DNA of 64,000 nt from Flavihumibacter fluvii. Lineage in GTDB: Bacteria > Bacteroidota > Bacteroidia > Chitinophagales > Chitinophagaceae. Every line of letters starts with the position of its first letter. Position 1 is the stretch's first letter. The notes below the pieces were generated by a model that saw only the letters and a program-made list of their open reading frames with translations, was not told the DNA's origin and did no database searches. Shown one piece after another: positions 54,225 through 63,022 of this stretch. Made by a program: the position numbers and the translations under genes. The stretch is taken from NCBI RefSeq assembly GCF_018595675.2, contig NZ_CP092333.1:2752001-2816000 (forward strand), written 5' to 3'.

Positions 54225-54263
54225 ACATTGTTTACATAATCGTATGTACAAGGTAAGGATTAG

Positions 54264-55391
54264 TTATAAATTCCCGTCCCGAATAAAACTGACCGCACAA
54301 TTAATTACGGCCAGTTGTTGCAACACAGCAGATGGCTGGCCAAGTACCCGGAGGTATTTAAAATGATCGTAAAGTGACATGGCAAATGATTTCTCATGGT
54401 AAGGAATCCCCCTTTCCTGCAAGGTCTGTTTTACAATCCGGGTAAGGTTGATGTAATGGATATGGCAAATATTTGGGAAAAGGTGATGGATGAGGTGCGT
54501 ATTTAGTCCACCGCTTAACCAACCAAGCAATTTGCTGTTAGGTGAACTGTCAACGGTACAGTGTATCTGGTGCAAGACCCAGGCATTGCGGTTATTAATG
54601 GAAAAATTGTCATCAGCAAGTGTGGCCACTTCATTGATATGGGGCACCACTAAAACGAGCAGCATCAACGCTCCCCCGACAGCCAGGCATACCAGGAACA
54701 TCAGTAGGACCTGCCACCAGGCGTAGGGCAGTACAAGCAGCGGAACCACAAAAGCCACCAGCAAAAATAGAAGTTTGGTAAAGACGAGCCGGCCAAAAAA
54801 GAAAGCCGGAAGTGTTTTGGCACCTTTTCCATTTACTTTCTCCCCATATAACAACACAAAGTCTTTTACAAAAACGATGAAGATGCCAAATAGCCCATAA
54901 AGGGGAATGGCGTAAAGGAACTGGTGTTTATAATAATTTTTATATGGGTAGGCCGGACTAAACCGCAGGAGCGGGCTTTCAGCAATATCCACATCTGCGT
55001 GGGGAATATTGGTATAGATATGGTGGGAATGATGGTGCTTAATTTCCCAGAGGTACTTACTAATACCCACGATATTCCAGGAAAAACTCAGCAACTGGTT
55101 GATGGACCTTTTTGTGGATATGGCCTGGTGGGAAGCGTCATGGGCAATATTTACCACGAAGAGTGCTGAACCAATTATATACACGAGGTAACCGATAAAA
55201 GCAAGCATTAAGGACCTTTCGCCAAATACCAAAAGGAAAATATACCCTGCAACCGGAACCATACTGATTATTCCAATTTTACGCCACATGGCCCGGTCAC
55301 CCTTCCTGTTTTTTCTTTCCGCTTCAAAATAACTGTTGATCCTTTCCTTTAATACCTGAAACAACTGTGGGTCAGAAATTGAGTCAGCCAT
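54264..55391 (-). CDS. membrane fatty acid desaturase
   Basis: A 375-aa integral-membrane di-iron desaturase acting on acyl lipids or acyl-CoA. The three His boxes are HDASHQ, HHHSHH and HLIHHLFP, spaced as in DesA-like front-end/acyl-lipid desaturases. About four helices are seen. It starts the minus-strand run that continues to GH32. It is divergent from an Lrp regulator, with two palindromes between them, so its expression may respond to that regulator. Confidence 0.92.
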   Translation of the reverse strand: MADSISDPQLFQVLKERINSYFEAERKNRKGDRAMWRKIGIISMVPVAGYIFLLVFGERSLMLAFIGYLVYIIGSALFVVNIAHDASHQAISTKRSINQLLSFSWNIVGISKYLWEIKHHHSHHIYTNIPHADVDIAESPLLRFSPAYPYKNYYKHQFLYAIPLYGLFGIFIVFVKDFVLLYGEKVNGKGAKTLPAFFFGRLVFTKLLFLLVAFVVPLLVLPYAWWQVLLMFLVCLAVGGALMLLVLVVPHINEVATLADDNFSINNRNAWVLHQIHCTVDSSPNSKLLGWLSGGLNTHLIHHLFPNICHIHYINLTRIVKQTLQERGIPYHEKSFAMSLYDHFKYLRVLGQPSAVLQQLAVINCAVSFIRDGNL

Positions 55392-55504
55392 ATCCAGTGA
55401 ATTTTATACAAGTTAAAAAAGATCTGCTTATGAGGAGCGGGTATTTTTGACAAATAGGGGGACAAAAATTAAAGAATTATATTTCACATTATAACTAATA
55501 AATA

Positions 55505-55515
55505 GAATTTAATTC
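55505..55515. promoter_or_regulatory. candidate Lrp operator, half 1
   Basis: GAATT-T-AATTC, a perfect palindrome around one central base, in the gap between the desaturase and Lrp genes. Its centre is 30 bp from that of a related palindrome at 55535-55545. Confidence 0.4.
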
Positions 55516-55534
55516 GATTAATAACAGAAACACT

Positions 55535-55545
55535 GAATATTATTC
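55535..55545. promoter_or_regulatory. candidate Lrp operator, half 2
   Basis: GAATA-T-TATTC, same layout as the first palindrome, 35 bases before the Lrp ATG. The 30-bp spacing is about three helical turns, placing both on one face of the DNA. Confidence 0.4.
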
Positions 55546-55579
55546 GTTTATTGTGTAAATTGCGGAGAAACCCGCCTGT

Positions 55580-56050
55580 ATGGAATTCAGTCTTGACCAA
55601 ATTGATTTGCGCATACTCGACCTGATGCAGGCCAATGCAAGGATAACTAATGCTGAATTGGCCCGCGACATTGAGATGGCACCTTCTGCCATACTGGAAA
55701 GGGTAAGAAAACTGGAGCAGAAGAAAGTGATTCTCGGTTACACTACCCGGGTGAACCCGGCAGCTGTCCAGCAAAAATTACTGGCTTTTATTTTCATCCG
55801 CACCAGGGATGGTTTTGGAGAAACCGGAAAAACCACGCAGGCATTGTCAAAGATCCCCCAGGTGCAGGAGGTGCACCATATTGCCGGAGAAGACTGCTTC
55901 CTGGTAAAAGTGCGAACAGAAGATGCTTCCACGCTTATGGACCTGATGCGCAACTCCTTTAAGAAAATCCCGAACATTTCCTCCACCCGAACGACAATCG
56001 TACTGGAAACAGTAAAAGAAGAGCAACAACTGGTGATCCCAAAAAAATAA
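55580..56050 (+). CDS. Lrp/AsnC-family transcription regulator
   Basis: A 156-aa regulator of the leucine-responsive family. The N-terminal helix-turn-helix is LDLMQANARITNAELARDIEMAPSAILERVRKLEQKKVI (residues about 12-50); the C-terminal alpha/beta ligand domain (RAM) starts near VNPAAVQQKLLAFIFI and includes VHHIAGEDCFLVKVR. It lies 3 bases before an EamA exporter gene, which it likely controls, and may also repress itself through the two upstream palindromes. Confidence 0.92.
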   Translation: MEFSLDQIDLRILDLMQANARITNAELARDIEMAPSAILERVRKLEQKKVILGYTTRVNPAAVQQKLLAFIFIRTRDGFGETGKTTQALSKIPQVQEVHHIAGEDCFLVKVRTEDASTLMDLMRNSFKKIPNISSTRTTIVLETVKEEQQLVIPKK

Positions 56051-56053
56051 AAG

Positions 56054-56998
56054 ATGTCTGTGCAATTAAAACAAAGGGCTTCACCAGCAATGGTCATCCT
56101 GGCTTTCGCCACGGTATACCTGGTTTGGGGGTCCACCTATTTTTTTATACAGCGTGCAGTGCAGGAAATCCCCCCCTTTATCATGGGAGCAATGCGCTTT
56201 ATTTTATCCGGGATGATCATGATGGGATGGTGTATCTACAAGGGGGAGCGAATCTGGGAGAAGGAACAGGTAAAGGTGGCAGCAAGAGCCGGACTGATCT
56301 TATTATTCATCGGGAATGGTGCAGTCATCTGGGCGGAAAAAACATTACCGAGTTCGTTGGTGGCCGTACTGGCTTCGGCCACCCCCATTTGGTTCGTGAT
56401 ACTGGACCGGCCAAAATGGAAAGAGAACCTGACCAGTCAATCTACACTGATTGGTTTATTCATAGGGTTTATCGGCGTGATCCTGCTTTTCTCCGAACAG
56501 GTATCCGGCGTTTTAAAAGGATCAGGACATGGCCTGCAGATTATCAGTTTACTGGTCATCACTTTGGGTTCCATCAGCTGGGCAGGCGGATCTTTATATA
56601 CAAAGTATTATTCAAAAGGATCGGCCACCGTAAGCTCCGCATGGCAGATGCTGGCAGCCGGCCTCGCATTCGTGCCAGTTAGCCTTATGGCCAGGGAATG
56701 GCCTGGTTTTCATACCCAAACCATTTCAACCGGAGCCTGGCTATCCGTGTTGTACCTGGTATTTATGGGTTCACTGGCAGGCTATAGCGCTTATATATGG
56801 CTGTTACAGGTTCGTCCTGCTACCCAGGTAAGTACAAATGCCTATGTAAATCCGGTTGTGGCAGTTTTATTGGGTACCCTGTTCGCAGGCGAACACATGA
56901 GTGGCCTGCAGCTTTTGGGGTTAGCTGTTATCCTCACCAGCGTATTGCTGATCAACCTGGCCAAATACAGAACAGTCCAGACCGGACAAAACAAATAG
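56054..56998 (+). CDS. EamA-family (DMT) exporter
   Basis: A 314-aa protein with ten predicted membrane helices in two EamA repeats; the first opens with VILAFATVYLVWGSTYFFIQRAVQEIPPF and the second with ISLLVITLGSISWAGGSLYTKY. Members export amino acids or metabolites such as threonine, cysteine and pyrimidines. Coupling to an Lrp regulator 3 bases upstream points to an amino acid or related metabolite. Ends ...SVLLINLAKY. Confidence 0.9.
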   Translation: MSVQLKQRASPAMVILAFATVYLVWGSTYFFIQRAVQEIPPFIMGAMRFILSGMIMMGWCIYKGERIWEKEQVKVAARAGLILLFIGNGAVIWAEKTLPSSLVAVLASATPIWFVILDRPKWKENLTSQSTLIGLFIGFIGVILLFSEQVSGVLKGSGHGLQIISLLVITLGSISWAGGSLYTKYYSKGSATVSSAWQMLAAGLAFVPVSLMAREWPGFHTQTISTGAWLSVLYLVFMGSLAGYSAYIWLLQVRPATQVSTNAYVNPVVAVLLGTLFAGEHMSGLQLLGLAVILTSVLLINLAKYRTVQTGQNK

Positions 56999-57139
56999 TA
57001 TAACATATATTTCGGGCAGGCAATTAGATTCCGTATATTAGGAATAGCAATGGTTTGTTTTTCTGGTATCCCGGCCTTTTTCTCCTTTACACATTTAGAA
57101 ACCAACCGGGTCTATTTAAATAGTATTAATCTTTCCGCT

Positions 57140-58729
57140 ATGAATAAAGTAATTTTTATTCTTTCCGTCTTTTTCCTGTTGCATCAGGCTTCTGCGCAGC
57201 CTATACAACGCCCCAAACTGGTTGTCGGAATAGTAGTTGACCAGATGCGATGGGATTATTTATATCGTTATAGCAGCAGGTACGCCCCCGACGGAGGATT
57301 TAACCGTTTGCTGAACAATGGATTTTCCTGTGAGAATACCATTATCCCCTATACGCCCACACTTACTGCCCCCGGCCATAGCAGCATCTATACCGGTTCG
57401 GTTCCCGCTATTAATGGTATTACCGGGAATGACTGGTGGGATTACGACCTCAATAAGTTCATCTACTGCACAACGGATGAAAAAACAAAAACTATTGGCA
57501 GTACCACAGCACTTGGGGAAATGAGTCCGCAAAATTTAATGGTCACCACTATAGGGGATGAACTCAGGCTGGCCACTAATTTCCAGAGCAAAGTCATTGG
57601 AATAGCCCTCAAAGACAGGGGGGCAATTTTGCCAGCAGGACACAGTGCCAATGCTGCATTCTGGTACGATAACAAAACCGGTGACTGGATCAGTTCTTCC
57701 TATTACGTGAAAGAACTTCCCCAATGGACAAAGGATTTGAATGCACAGAAACTGGTGGATAAATATTATACGAATGACTGGAAAACACTGAATCCCTTAA
57801 ATACCTATGAACAAAGCGCGCCTGACCCAAGCGGGTTCAATCATCCCTTAAAACAATTTATCACAAAAAACTACGCATACATTGTTGCCACACCTTTTGG
57901 TAACAGCTTTACCTTCGATATGGCCAAGGCAGCGATTGCCGGAGAAAAACTGGGCGCAGGCAACGTAACCGATATGCTTACCGTGAGTTTATCCTCTCCC
58001 GATTATATAGGTCATGCTTATGGCCCCAATTCAGTTGAAGCGGAAGATGGTTTTTTACGGCTGGACAAAGACCTCGGTGATTTTATCACCTACCTGGACA
58101 ATAAAGTCGGCAAGGGTGAATACCTTCTCTTTCTTACAGCCGACCATGGTGCCGCCCATGAGCCTGCTTTTTTAAAGGAACACATGATTCCTGCAGGGCA
58201 TTTCCAAAATGAAAAGGTGACCTATGCGCTGGACAGTATATTAAAAGTAAAAACAAAATTAGCCGACCTGGTAATCGGGATCGTTAACAACCAGGTGTTC
58301 CTGGATCGCAAACTATACCAGGGCGCAGGCATAAAAAAAGATTCAATCGATGCCTGGGTAGTCAATTACATGGCCAGCCAGCCAGGGATATATAACGCAA
58401 TTCCACTGGAATCCTTGAATTCCGCTACACTCCCATCCAGGATCAGGGAACAGTTATCCAATGGATATTACCCTAAACGGTCAGGCGATATCCAGCTGAT
58501 TTTCCAACCCCACTGGATCGATAGCTTTGAAAAGGGCGGAACTACACATGGCTCCTGGAATCCATATGATTCGCATATTCCACTACTTTGGTATGGCTGG
58601 AAAATTCAGCGGGGCAAGCTCAACCGGGAAGTGTATATGACTGATATTGCGCCAACTGTTTCTGCTTTACTGCATATCCAGATGCCCAGTGGCTCCATTG
58701 GCCATGTGATTGAAGACCTGATCAAATAA
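57140..58729 (+). CDS. pafA: PafA-type alkaline phosphatase
   Basis: A 529-aa exported metallo-phosphomonoesterase. The frame opens at 57050, but ATG 57140 begins a clean signal peptide (VIFILSVFFLLHQASAQ). Active-site parts are KLVVGIVVDQMRWDYL (metal Asp), IIPYTPTLTAPGHSSIYTGS with the nucleophile Thr, GITGNDWWDYD with the Asn, and LTADHGAAHEP plus HMIPAGHF for the second metal. PafA is phosphate-independent in other Bacteroidota. The next gene, 29 bases downstream, encodes a possible kinase-fold secreted protein. Confidence 0.93.
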   Translation: MNKVIFILSVFFLLHQASAQPIQRPKLVVGIVVDQMRWDYLYRYSSRYAPDGGFNRLLNNGFSCENTIIPYTPTLTAPGHSSIYTGSVPAINGITGNDWWDYDLNKFIYCTTDEKTKTIGSTTALGEMSPQNLMVTTIGDELRLATNFQSKVIGIALKDRGAILPAGHSANAAFWYDNKTGDWISSSYYVKELPQWTKDLNAQKLVDKYYTNDWKTLNPLNTYEQSAPDPSGFNHPLKQFITKNYAYIVATPFGNSFTFDMAKAAIAGEKLGAGNVTDMLTVSLSSPDYIGHAYGPNSVEAEDGFLRLDKDLGDFITYLDNKVGKGEYLLFLTADHGAAHEPAFLKEHMIPAGHFQNEKVTYALDSILKVKTKLADLVIGIVNNQVFLDRKLYQGAGIKKDSIDAWVVNYMASQPGIYNAIPLESLNSATLPSRIREQLSNGYYPKRSGDIQLIFQPHWIDSFEKGGTTHGSWNPYDSHIPLLWYGWKIQRGKLNREVYMTDIAPTVSALLHIQMPSGSIGHVIEDLIK

Positions 58730-58758
58730 AACCACTAATTACCTGAAATAACTGTTTT

Positions 58759-59793
58759 ATGAAGAAGATTTGCACTTTTATACTCATTGTTGCGATTGGG
58801 ATTGGCCAGGCTGTTTTTGGCCAGGTAAAACCAGTTGATAAAGTGAAGTTTTTTGCTGATGAAACGCTGGTCAATGTAACCCTGGAATGCAACTGGAATA
58901 AAGTAATCAAGGAAAAAGCCAAAGAAGGCAGGAACTATCCCGCCCGGTTTATCAGTACGTTCCCTGACAACACCCAGGTCAACGAACCCGTTGTACTGGA
59001 GGTCAGGGGCCATTTCCGTCGCGGGGAATGTTACCTGCCGCCATTAAAGCTGGGTTTTAAAAAATCCGATGGCTCACAAATGCATACATTAAAATCACTT
59101 AAGCTGGTGAGTAGTTGTAAGACCAATGCCACTTCAGAGCAATACCTCCTAAGGGAATACCTCTGCTACAAAATGTACAATATCGTTACCGATAAAAGTT
59201 TCAGGGCCAGGTTACTGAAAATCGATTACAAAGACAGCAATTCCAATAAATCGGTTTTCCAGGGGTATGCTTTTTTAATTGAAGATAGCGATGACATGGC
59301 TAAACGAAATAATTGCCGCGATTTCAGCCAGTATCAAATACCACCGGAAGCTGCCGACAGGAAACATTCCACGCTCATGAATTTATTCCAGTATATGATC
59401 GGGAATACCGACTGGGCTGTTTCCACCAACCACAATATCCGGCTGATACAATCTTTAGAGGATACAACTTCAAGGCCGTATACAGTAGCGTATGACCTCG
59501 ACTGGTCGGGTATTGTGAATACAGATTATGCAGTTCCCGCCGAAATGTTAGGCACTACCTCAGTAAAAGAAAGGGTATACAGGGGTTTCCCCAGGACAGT
59601 TGAAGAAATCAATGAAGCCATCGCCATTTTCAACCAGAATAAAGAAAAGATCTACGCTACTATTAATGGATTTGAACCATTGACTGCCAAAAACAAAAAA
59701 AGCATGACCGACTACCTGGATGATTTCTTCCGGATCATTAATAATCCAAAGGAAGCAAAATCCGTATTTATCGATAATGCCAGGACGGAATAA
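58759..59793 (+). CDS. secreted protein with CotH-like kinase fold (tentative)
   Basis: A 344-aa protein with a signal peptide (TFILIVAIGIGQAVFGQ). I place it tentatively near the CotH kinase-like family because of a Lys in TLKSLKLVSSCK (Lys115), LLREYLCYKMYNI (131-143), YMIGNTDWAVSTNHNI (212-227) resembling the catalytic-loop GNxDxxxxN pattern, and YTVAYDLDWSGIVN (241-254) resembling the metal-binding Asp segment. Kinase activity is not shown. It lies 29 bases after pafA on the same strand and overlaps no other gene. Confidence 0.6.
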   Translation: MKKICTFILIVAIGIGQAVFGQVKPVDKVKFFADETLVNVTLECNWNKVIKEKAKEGRNYPARFISTFPDNTQVNEPVVLEVRGHFRRGECYLPPLKLGFKKSDGSQMHTLKSLKLVSSCKTNATSEQYLLREYLCYKMYNIVTDKSFRARLLKIDYKDSNSNKSVFQGYAFLIEDSDDMAKRNNCRDFSQYQIPPEAADRKHSTLMNLFQYMIGNTDWAVSTNHNIRLIQSLEDTTSRPYTVAYDLDWSGIVNTDYAVPAEMLGTTSVKERVYRGFPRTVEEINEAIAIFNQNKEKIYATINGFEPLTAKNKKSMTDYLDDFFRIINNPKEAKSVFIDNARTE

Positions 59794-59800
59794 AGGCTGA

Positions 59801-60868
59801 TTATTTTAGCCGCCTGGGTGTTACTCCATCCACTGTAATTTTAACCGGCCTGATCAGACCATTTTCATCAAAATACATTCGGTCGATACAGGTTTCCCGA
59901 TGATTGCCGTTGGTGGTGTTCAACGGACGCCGGTGGTAGACGATATACCAGTCATCAGTGCCCGGGATATTAATGACAGAATGGTGCCCGGCGCCAGTGG
60001 CTACCTGCATATCCTGCTGCAGTACCTTATTGATCCGTTTAAATGGACCAAGTGGTGAATCCCCGATCGCATAAGCTACACTGTAATCCGGGCCAGTCCA
60101 CCCGCCTTCAGACCACATGAGGTAATATTTGCCCTTCCGCTTAAAGACAAAAGGGCCCTCCACATAATTTTCAGGGGTAAGTTCCTTGAATTGTTCACCA
60201 TCCGGGAAAGGCACCAGGCTGAGTAAATCGGCAGACAGTTTGACCACATTACAATGGCGCCATCCACCATAATACAAATAATAAGTGCTATCCGTATCCC
60301 TGAAAATAAACTGGTCGATCGGTTGGGCGCCATTATAAAATTTGTTAATGAGGGGTTTCCCCAAAGCGTCTTTAAAAGGGCCGGATGGATAGTCACTAAC
60401 GGCAACACCTATCCCACCATACTCTTTATCACTCTGGATATCATTCGCCGAGAAAAAAAGATAATATTTGTTATTCGCAGCAATAATGGAAGGTGCCCAC
60501 ATGGAATATGCCGCCCATTTCACATCTTTAATATCCAGTACATGCGGGTGTTTTTTCCAATTCACAAGGTCCTCCGAAGAAAAAGCATCAAAAAATGTCT
60601 GCTTCAGGTATTGGGGGTTGATGGTATTTTTTTGAGCGGCCAGTTGCTGCTCAGTAAGCACCGTTGACCGGTCCGGCACTCCGGCATCATCAGAATAAGT
60701 GGGATAAATCCAATACTGGTTCCCAAATATGATGGCTTCCGGATCTGCATACCAGCCGGGAAAAACAGGATTACCGCCTGGTGAGGAAAGACCCTGTTTT
60801 ACTTTTTTTTGGCTGTAAGATGGTAAAACCATCAACACCAATATGCCCAGTGTAATTATGTTTCTCAT
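59801..60868 (-). CDS. GH43-family exported glycosidase
   Basis: A 355-aa five-bladed propeller enzyme. A signal peptide is evident (ITLGILVLMVLPSYSQ). The base Asp is in NPVFPGWYADPEAII, the pKa-modulating Asp probably lies in the VLDIKDVKWAAYSMWAPS blade, and the acid Glu is in YVEGPFVFKRKGKYYLMWSEGG. Members act on arabinan, xylan or galactan. It is convergent with the kinase-fold gene and divergent from the NagX-like operon. Confidence 0.9.
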   Translation of the reverse strand: MRNIITLGILVLMVLPSYSQKKVKQGLSSPGGNPVFPGWYADPEAIIFGNQYWIYPTYSDDAGVPDRSTVLTEQQLAAQKNTINPQYLKQTFFDAFSSEDLVNWKKHPHVLDIKDVKWAAYSMWAPSIIAANNKYYLFFSANDIQSDKEYGGIGVAVSDYPSGPFKDALGKPLINKFYNGAQPIDQFIFRDTDSTYYLYYGGWRHCNVVKLSADLLSLVPFPDGEQFKELTPENYVEGPFVFKRKGKYYLMWSEGGWTGPDYSVAYAIGDSPLGPFKRINKVLQQDMQVATGAGHHSVINIPGTDDWYIVYHRRPLNTTNGNHRETCIDRMYFDENGLIRPVKITVDGVTPRRLK

Positions 60869-60872
60869 TTGA

Positions 60873-60882
60873 ACTGTTCAGT
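60873..60882. promoter_or_regulatory. palindrome ACTG-TT-CAGT, copy 1
   Basis: ACTGTTCAGT, extended by one base on each side to AACTG-TT-CAGTT, 4 bases from the start of GH43. A second copy lies at 61009. Candidate operator for a regulator of the divergent genes. Confidence 0.4.
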
Positions 60883-61008
60883 TATGAATATGGAATATAC
60901 TACCAATATCAAGAAACTATACCATTGCCCTGGAAAGGAAAATTCCATTGCAGGTAAAAGTTCTACCAGAATCAGGCTAAATTTCATCAGTCCGCCGGGC
61001 TTTCGAAT

Positions 61009-61018
61009 ACTGTTCAGT
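61009..61018. promoter_or_regulatory. palindrome ACTG-TT-CAGT, copy 2
   Basis: Identical ten bases to the copy at 60873, located 65 bases before the NagX-like gene, 136 bp from copy 1. Confidence 0.4.
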
Positions 61019-61082
61019 GTGTTGTTCTCAAAAGAGCCACAAAAACATTTAATTTACCCTTCTTAATCTTAATACCAGGTGC

Positions 61083-62180
61083 ATGCCAACAAATTCCAAC
61101 AGGCTTATTTCTCTGGATGCCTTTCGTGGGTTTACCGTAGCTGCGATGATAATGGTCAACTTTCCCGGAGATGAAGCACATGTATTCTTTACGCTGCGCC
61201 ACACGGTTTGGAATGGATTGAGTTTCACCGACCAGGTGGCACCATTTTTCCTGTTTATCATCGGGATGTCTATCAGTTATGCATTCACCCATAAAATCAA
61301 TTCAGGTGTTGCTAAAGGGCCATTATATAAGAAGATCATTTTTCGTTCCCTCAAAATTTTCGCCGTGGGCATGTTCCTCAATGCCATGCCCGCTTTCGAT
61401 TGGGCAAACCTGAGATGGACAGGCACCCTGCACCGGATTGCCCTGGTATACCTTATTACGGCCCTGGTTTTTTTACACACCAACTGGAAGCAGCAGGCCT
61501 GGATCTCCGCAATCATACTATTAGGCTACTGGATCATCATGATGAACATTCCTACACCTGGCGAAGGAAAAGTATTGCTGGAACCCGGCCGCAACCTGGC
61601 TGCCTGGATCGATCAACAATACTTACCTGGTAAAATGTGGCAGGGCACATGGGATCCCGAAGGCATCATGAGCACCTTCCCTTGTGTGGCCACCTGCCTG
61701 ATGGGTGTGCTGGCCGGGCATTTAATGTTATCACAATTACAGGCAAACCTGAAATTAAATTACCTCATGTGTGCAGGTGTGATCAGTTCGGTTATAGGAT
61801 ATTTTGCCGGACTTGGTTTTCCGGTCAATGAAAATTTATGGACAAGTAGTTTTGTCCTTGTCACCGCCGGCTTCGCCGCATTGGTATTTGGCGTCTTCTA
61901 TTTCCTCGCCGATATTCTAGGGCACCGGCAGTGGTGCAGGCCAGGCGTTATTTTCGGGGCTAATGCGATCAGTGCATATGTACTGGGTGACCTGCTGGCG
62001 CTGGTTTTCTACCAATGGCCAATATATGGACAAACCATCAACCACCATGTTGTAAACGGGATGGTATCCTTTGGCCTTCCCCCAAACCTGGCCTCCTGGT
62101 GCTTTGCCTTGTTGTATGTTTGTATCAACTTCATTCCGCTCTATCTCCTTTACCGTAAGAAAATATTCATAAAATTATAA
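61083..62180 (+). CDS. HGSNAT/NagX-like (DUF5009) membrane acetyltransferase, second copy
   Basis: A 365-aa polytopic membrane protein. RLISLDAFRGFTVAAMIMVNF and LRHTVWNGLSFTDQVAPFFLFIIGMS match the family, with His40 at the expected catalytic site. It leads an operon with murQ (8 bases downstream) and a sugar MFS gene, resembling amino-sugar loci where a NagX-type protein accompanies uptake and catabolism of GlcNAc or MurNAc. It is similar in layout to the protein at 45950-47080, sharing the WNG/WDG and YRKKIFIKL-type ends. Confidence 0.86.
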   Translation: MPTNSNRLISLDAFRGFTVAAMIMVNFPGDEAHVFFTLRHTVWNGLSFTDQVAPFFLFIIGMSISYAFTHKINSGVAKGPLYKKIIFRSLKIFAVGMFLNAMPAFDWANLRWTGTLHRIALVYLITALVFLHTNWKQQAWISAIILLGYWIIMMNIPTPGEGKVLLEPGRNLAAWIDQQYLPGKMWQGTWDPEGIMSTFPCVATCLMGVLAGHLMLSQLQANLKLNYLMCAGVISSVIGYFAGLGFPVNENLWTSSFVLVTAGFAALVFGVFYFLADILGHRQWCRPGVIFGANAISAYVLGDLLALVFYQWPIYGQTINHHVVNGMVSFGLPPNLASWCFALLYVCINFIPLYLLYRKKIFIKL

Positions 62181-62188
62181 ATAACAAC

Positions 62189-63013
62189 ATGACCCGCATC
62201 ACAGAACAACCTTCCGCACACCGCCACCTTGAACAAAAATCCATTGCAGAAATTACAGCACTGATCAATAAGGAAGACCAATCTGTTGCATTGGCTATTG
62301 AGAAAGCCTTACCCCAGATTAACCAGCTAATTACTGCAGTAGTTACCCAACTCAAAAATGGTGGCCGGATGTTCTACCTGGGTGCAGGCAGCGGCGGTCG
62401 GCTTTCCGTGCTCGATGCCCTCGAATTACCCACCACCTACGGTATCCAAAAAGGTATTGTGAATGTAGTGCTGGCCGGCGGCGTGGAACATCTTGCCGAA
62501 GCACCCGAAGAAAAGGAGGATGAACCCGAAACCGGCTGGCAGGAACTGGTAAAGGAAAAAGTCTCCCCAAAAGATATCGTCATTGGAATATCCGCCAGCG
62601 GTACAACCCCATTTGTACTTGGCGCACTTAACCATTGCCGTGCATCTGGGATTCCTTGCGGCTGCATTGTCAGTAACCCGGACTCCCCCATTGCGGCACA
62701 GGCCGATTACCCCGTGGAAGTGGTTACCGGCCCTGAGTTCATCACCGGCAGTACCAGGATGAAATGCGGATCGGCACAGAAATTTATTTTCGATATGATC
62801 AGCACCACCACCATGATTCAACTGGGTAGGGTGAAAGACAATAAAATGGTGCATGTTGCCCTGATCAATGATAAGATCACCGACCGTGCCGTAAAAATGC
62901 TGATGGAATTAGGAAGCATTGCAAGCTATGATACCGCCCGGGCCATTTTACTGGAACAAGGCAGTGTACAAAAAGCACTTGATTCCATAGCGGCATCTTC
63001 TTCAAAAAAATAA
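62189..63013 (+). CDS. murQ: N-acetylmuramic acid 6-phosphate etherase MurQ
   Basis: Cytoplasmic SIS-domain enzyme that cleaves the lactyl ether of MurNAc-6-phosphate to GlcNAc-6-phosphate in cell-wall recycling. The 274-aa protein has the family segments MTRITEQPSAHRHLEQKS, FYLGAGSGGRLSVLDALELPTTYG (sugar-phosphate site with catalytic Glu), GISASGTTPFVLGAL, and EFITGSTRMKCGSAQKFIFDMIST. Between a NagX-like gene and a sugar MFS transporter gene (9 bases to the TTG start). Confidence 0.95.
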   Translation: MTRITEQPSAHRHLEQKSIAEITALINKEDQSVALAIEKALPQINQLITAVVTQLKNGGRMFYLGAGSGGRLSVLDALELPTTYGIQKGIVNVVLAGGVEHLAEAPEEKEDEPETGWQELVKEKVSPKDIVIGISASGTTPFVLGALNHCRASGIPCGCIVSNPDSPIAAQADYPVEVVTGPEFITGSTRMKCGSAQKFIFDMISTTTMIQLGRVKDNKMVHVALINDKITDRAVKMLMELGSIASYDTARAILLEQGSVQKALDSIAASSSKK

Positions 63014-63022
63014 CCACCCCCA

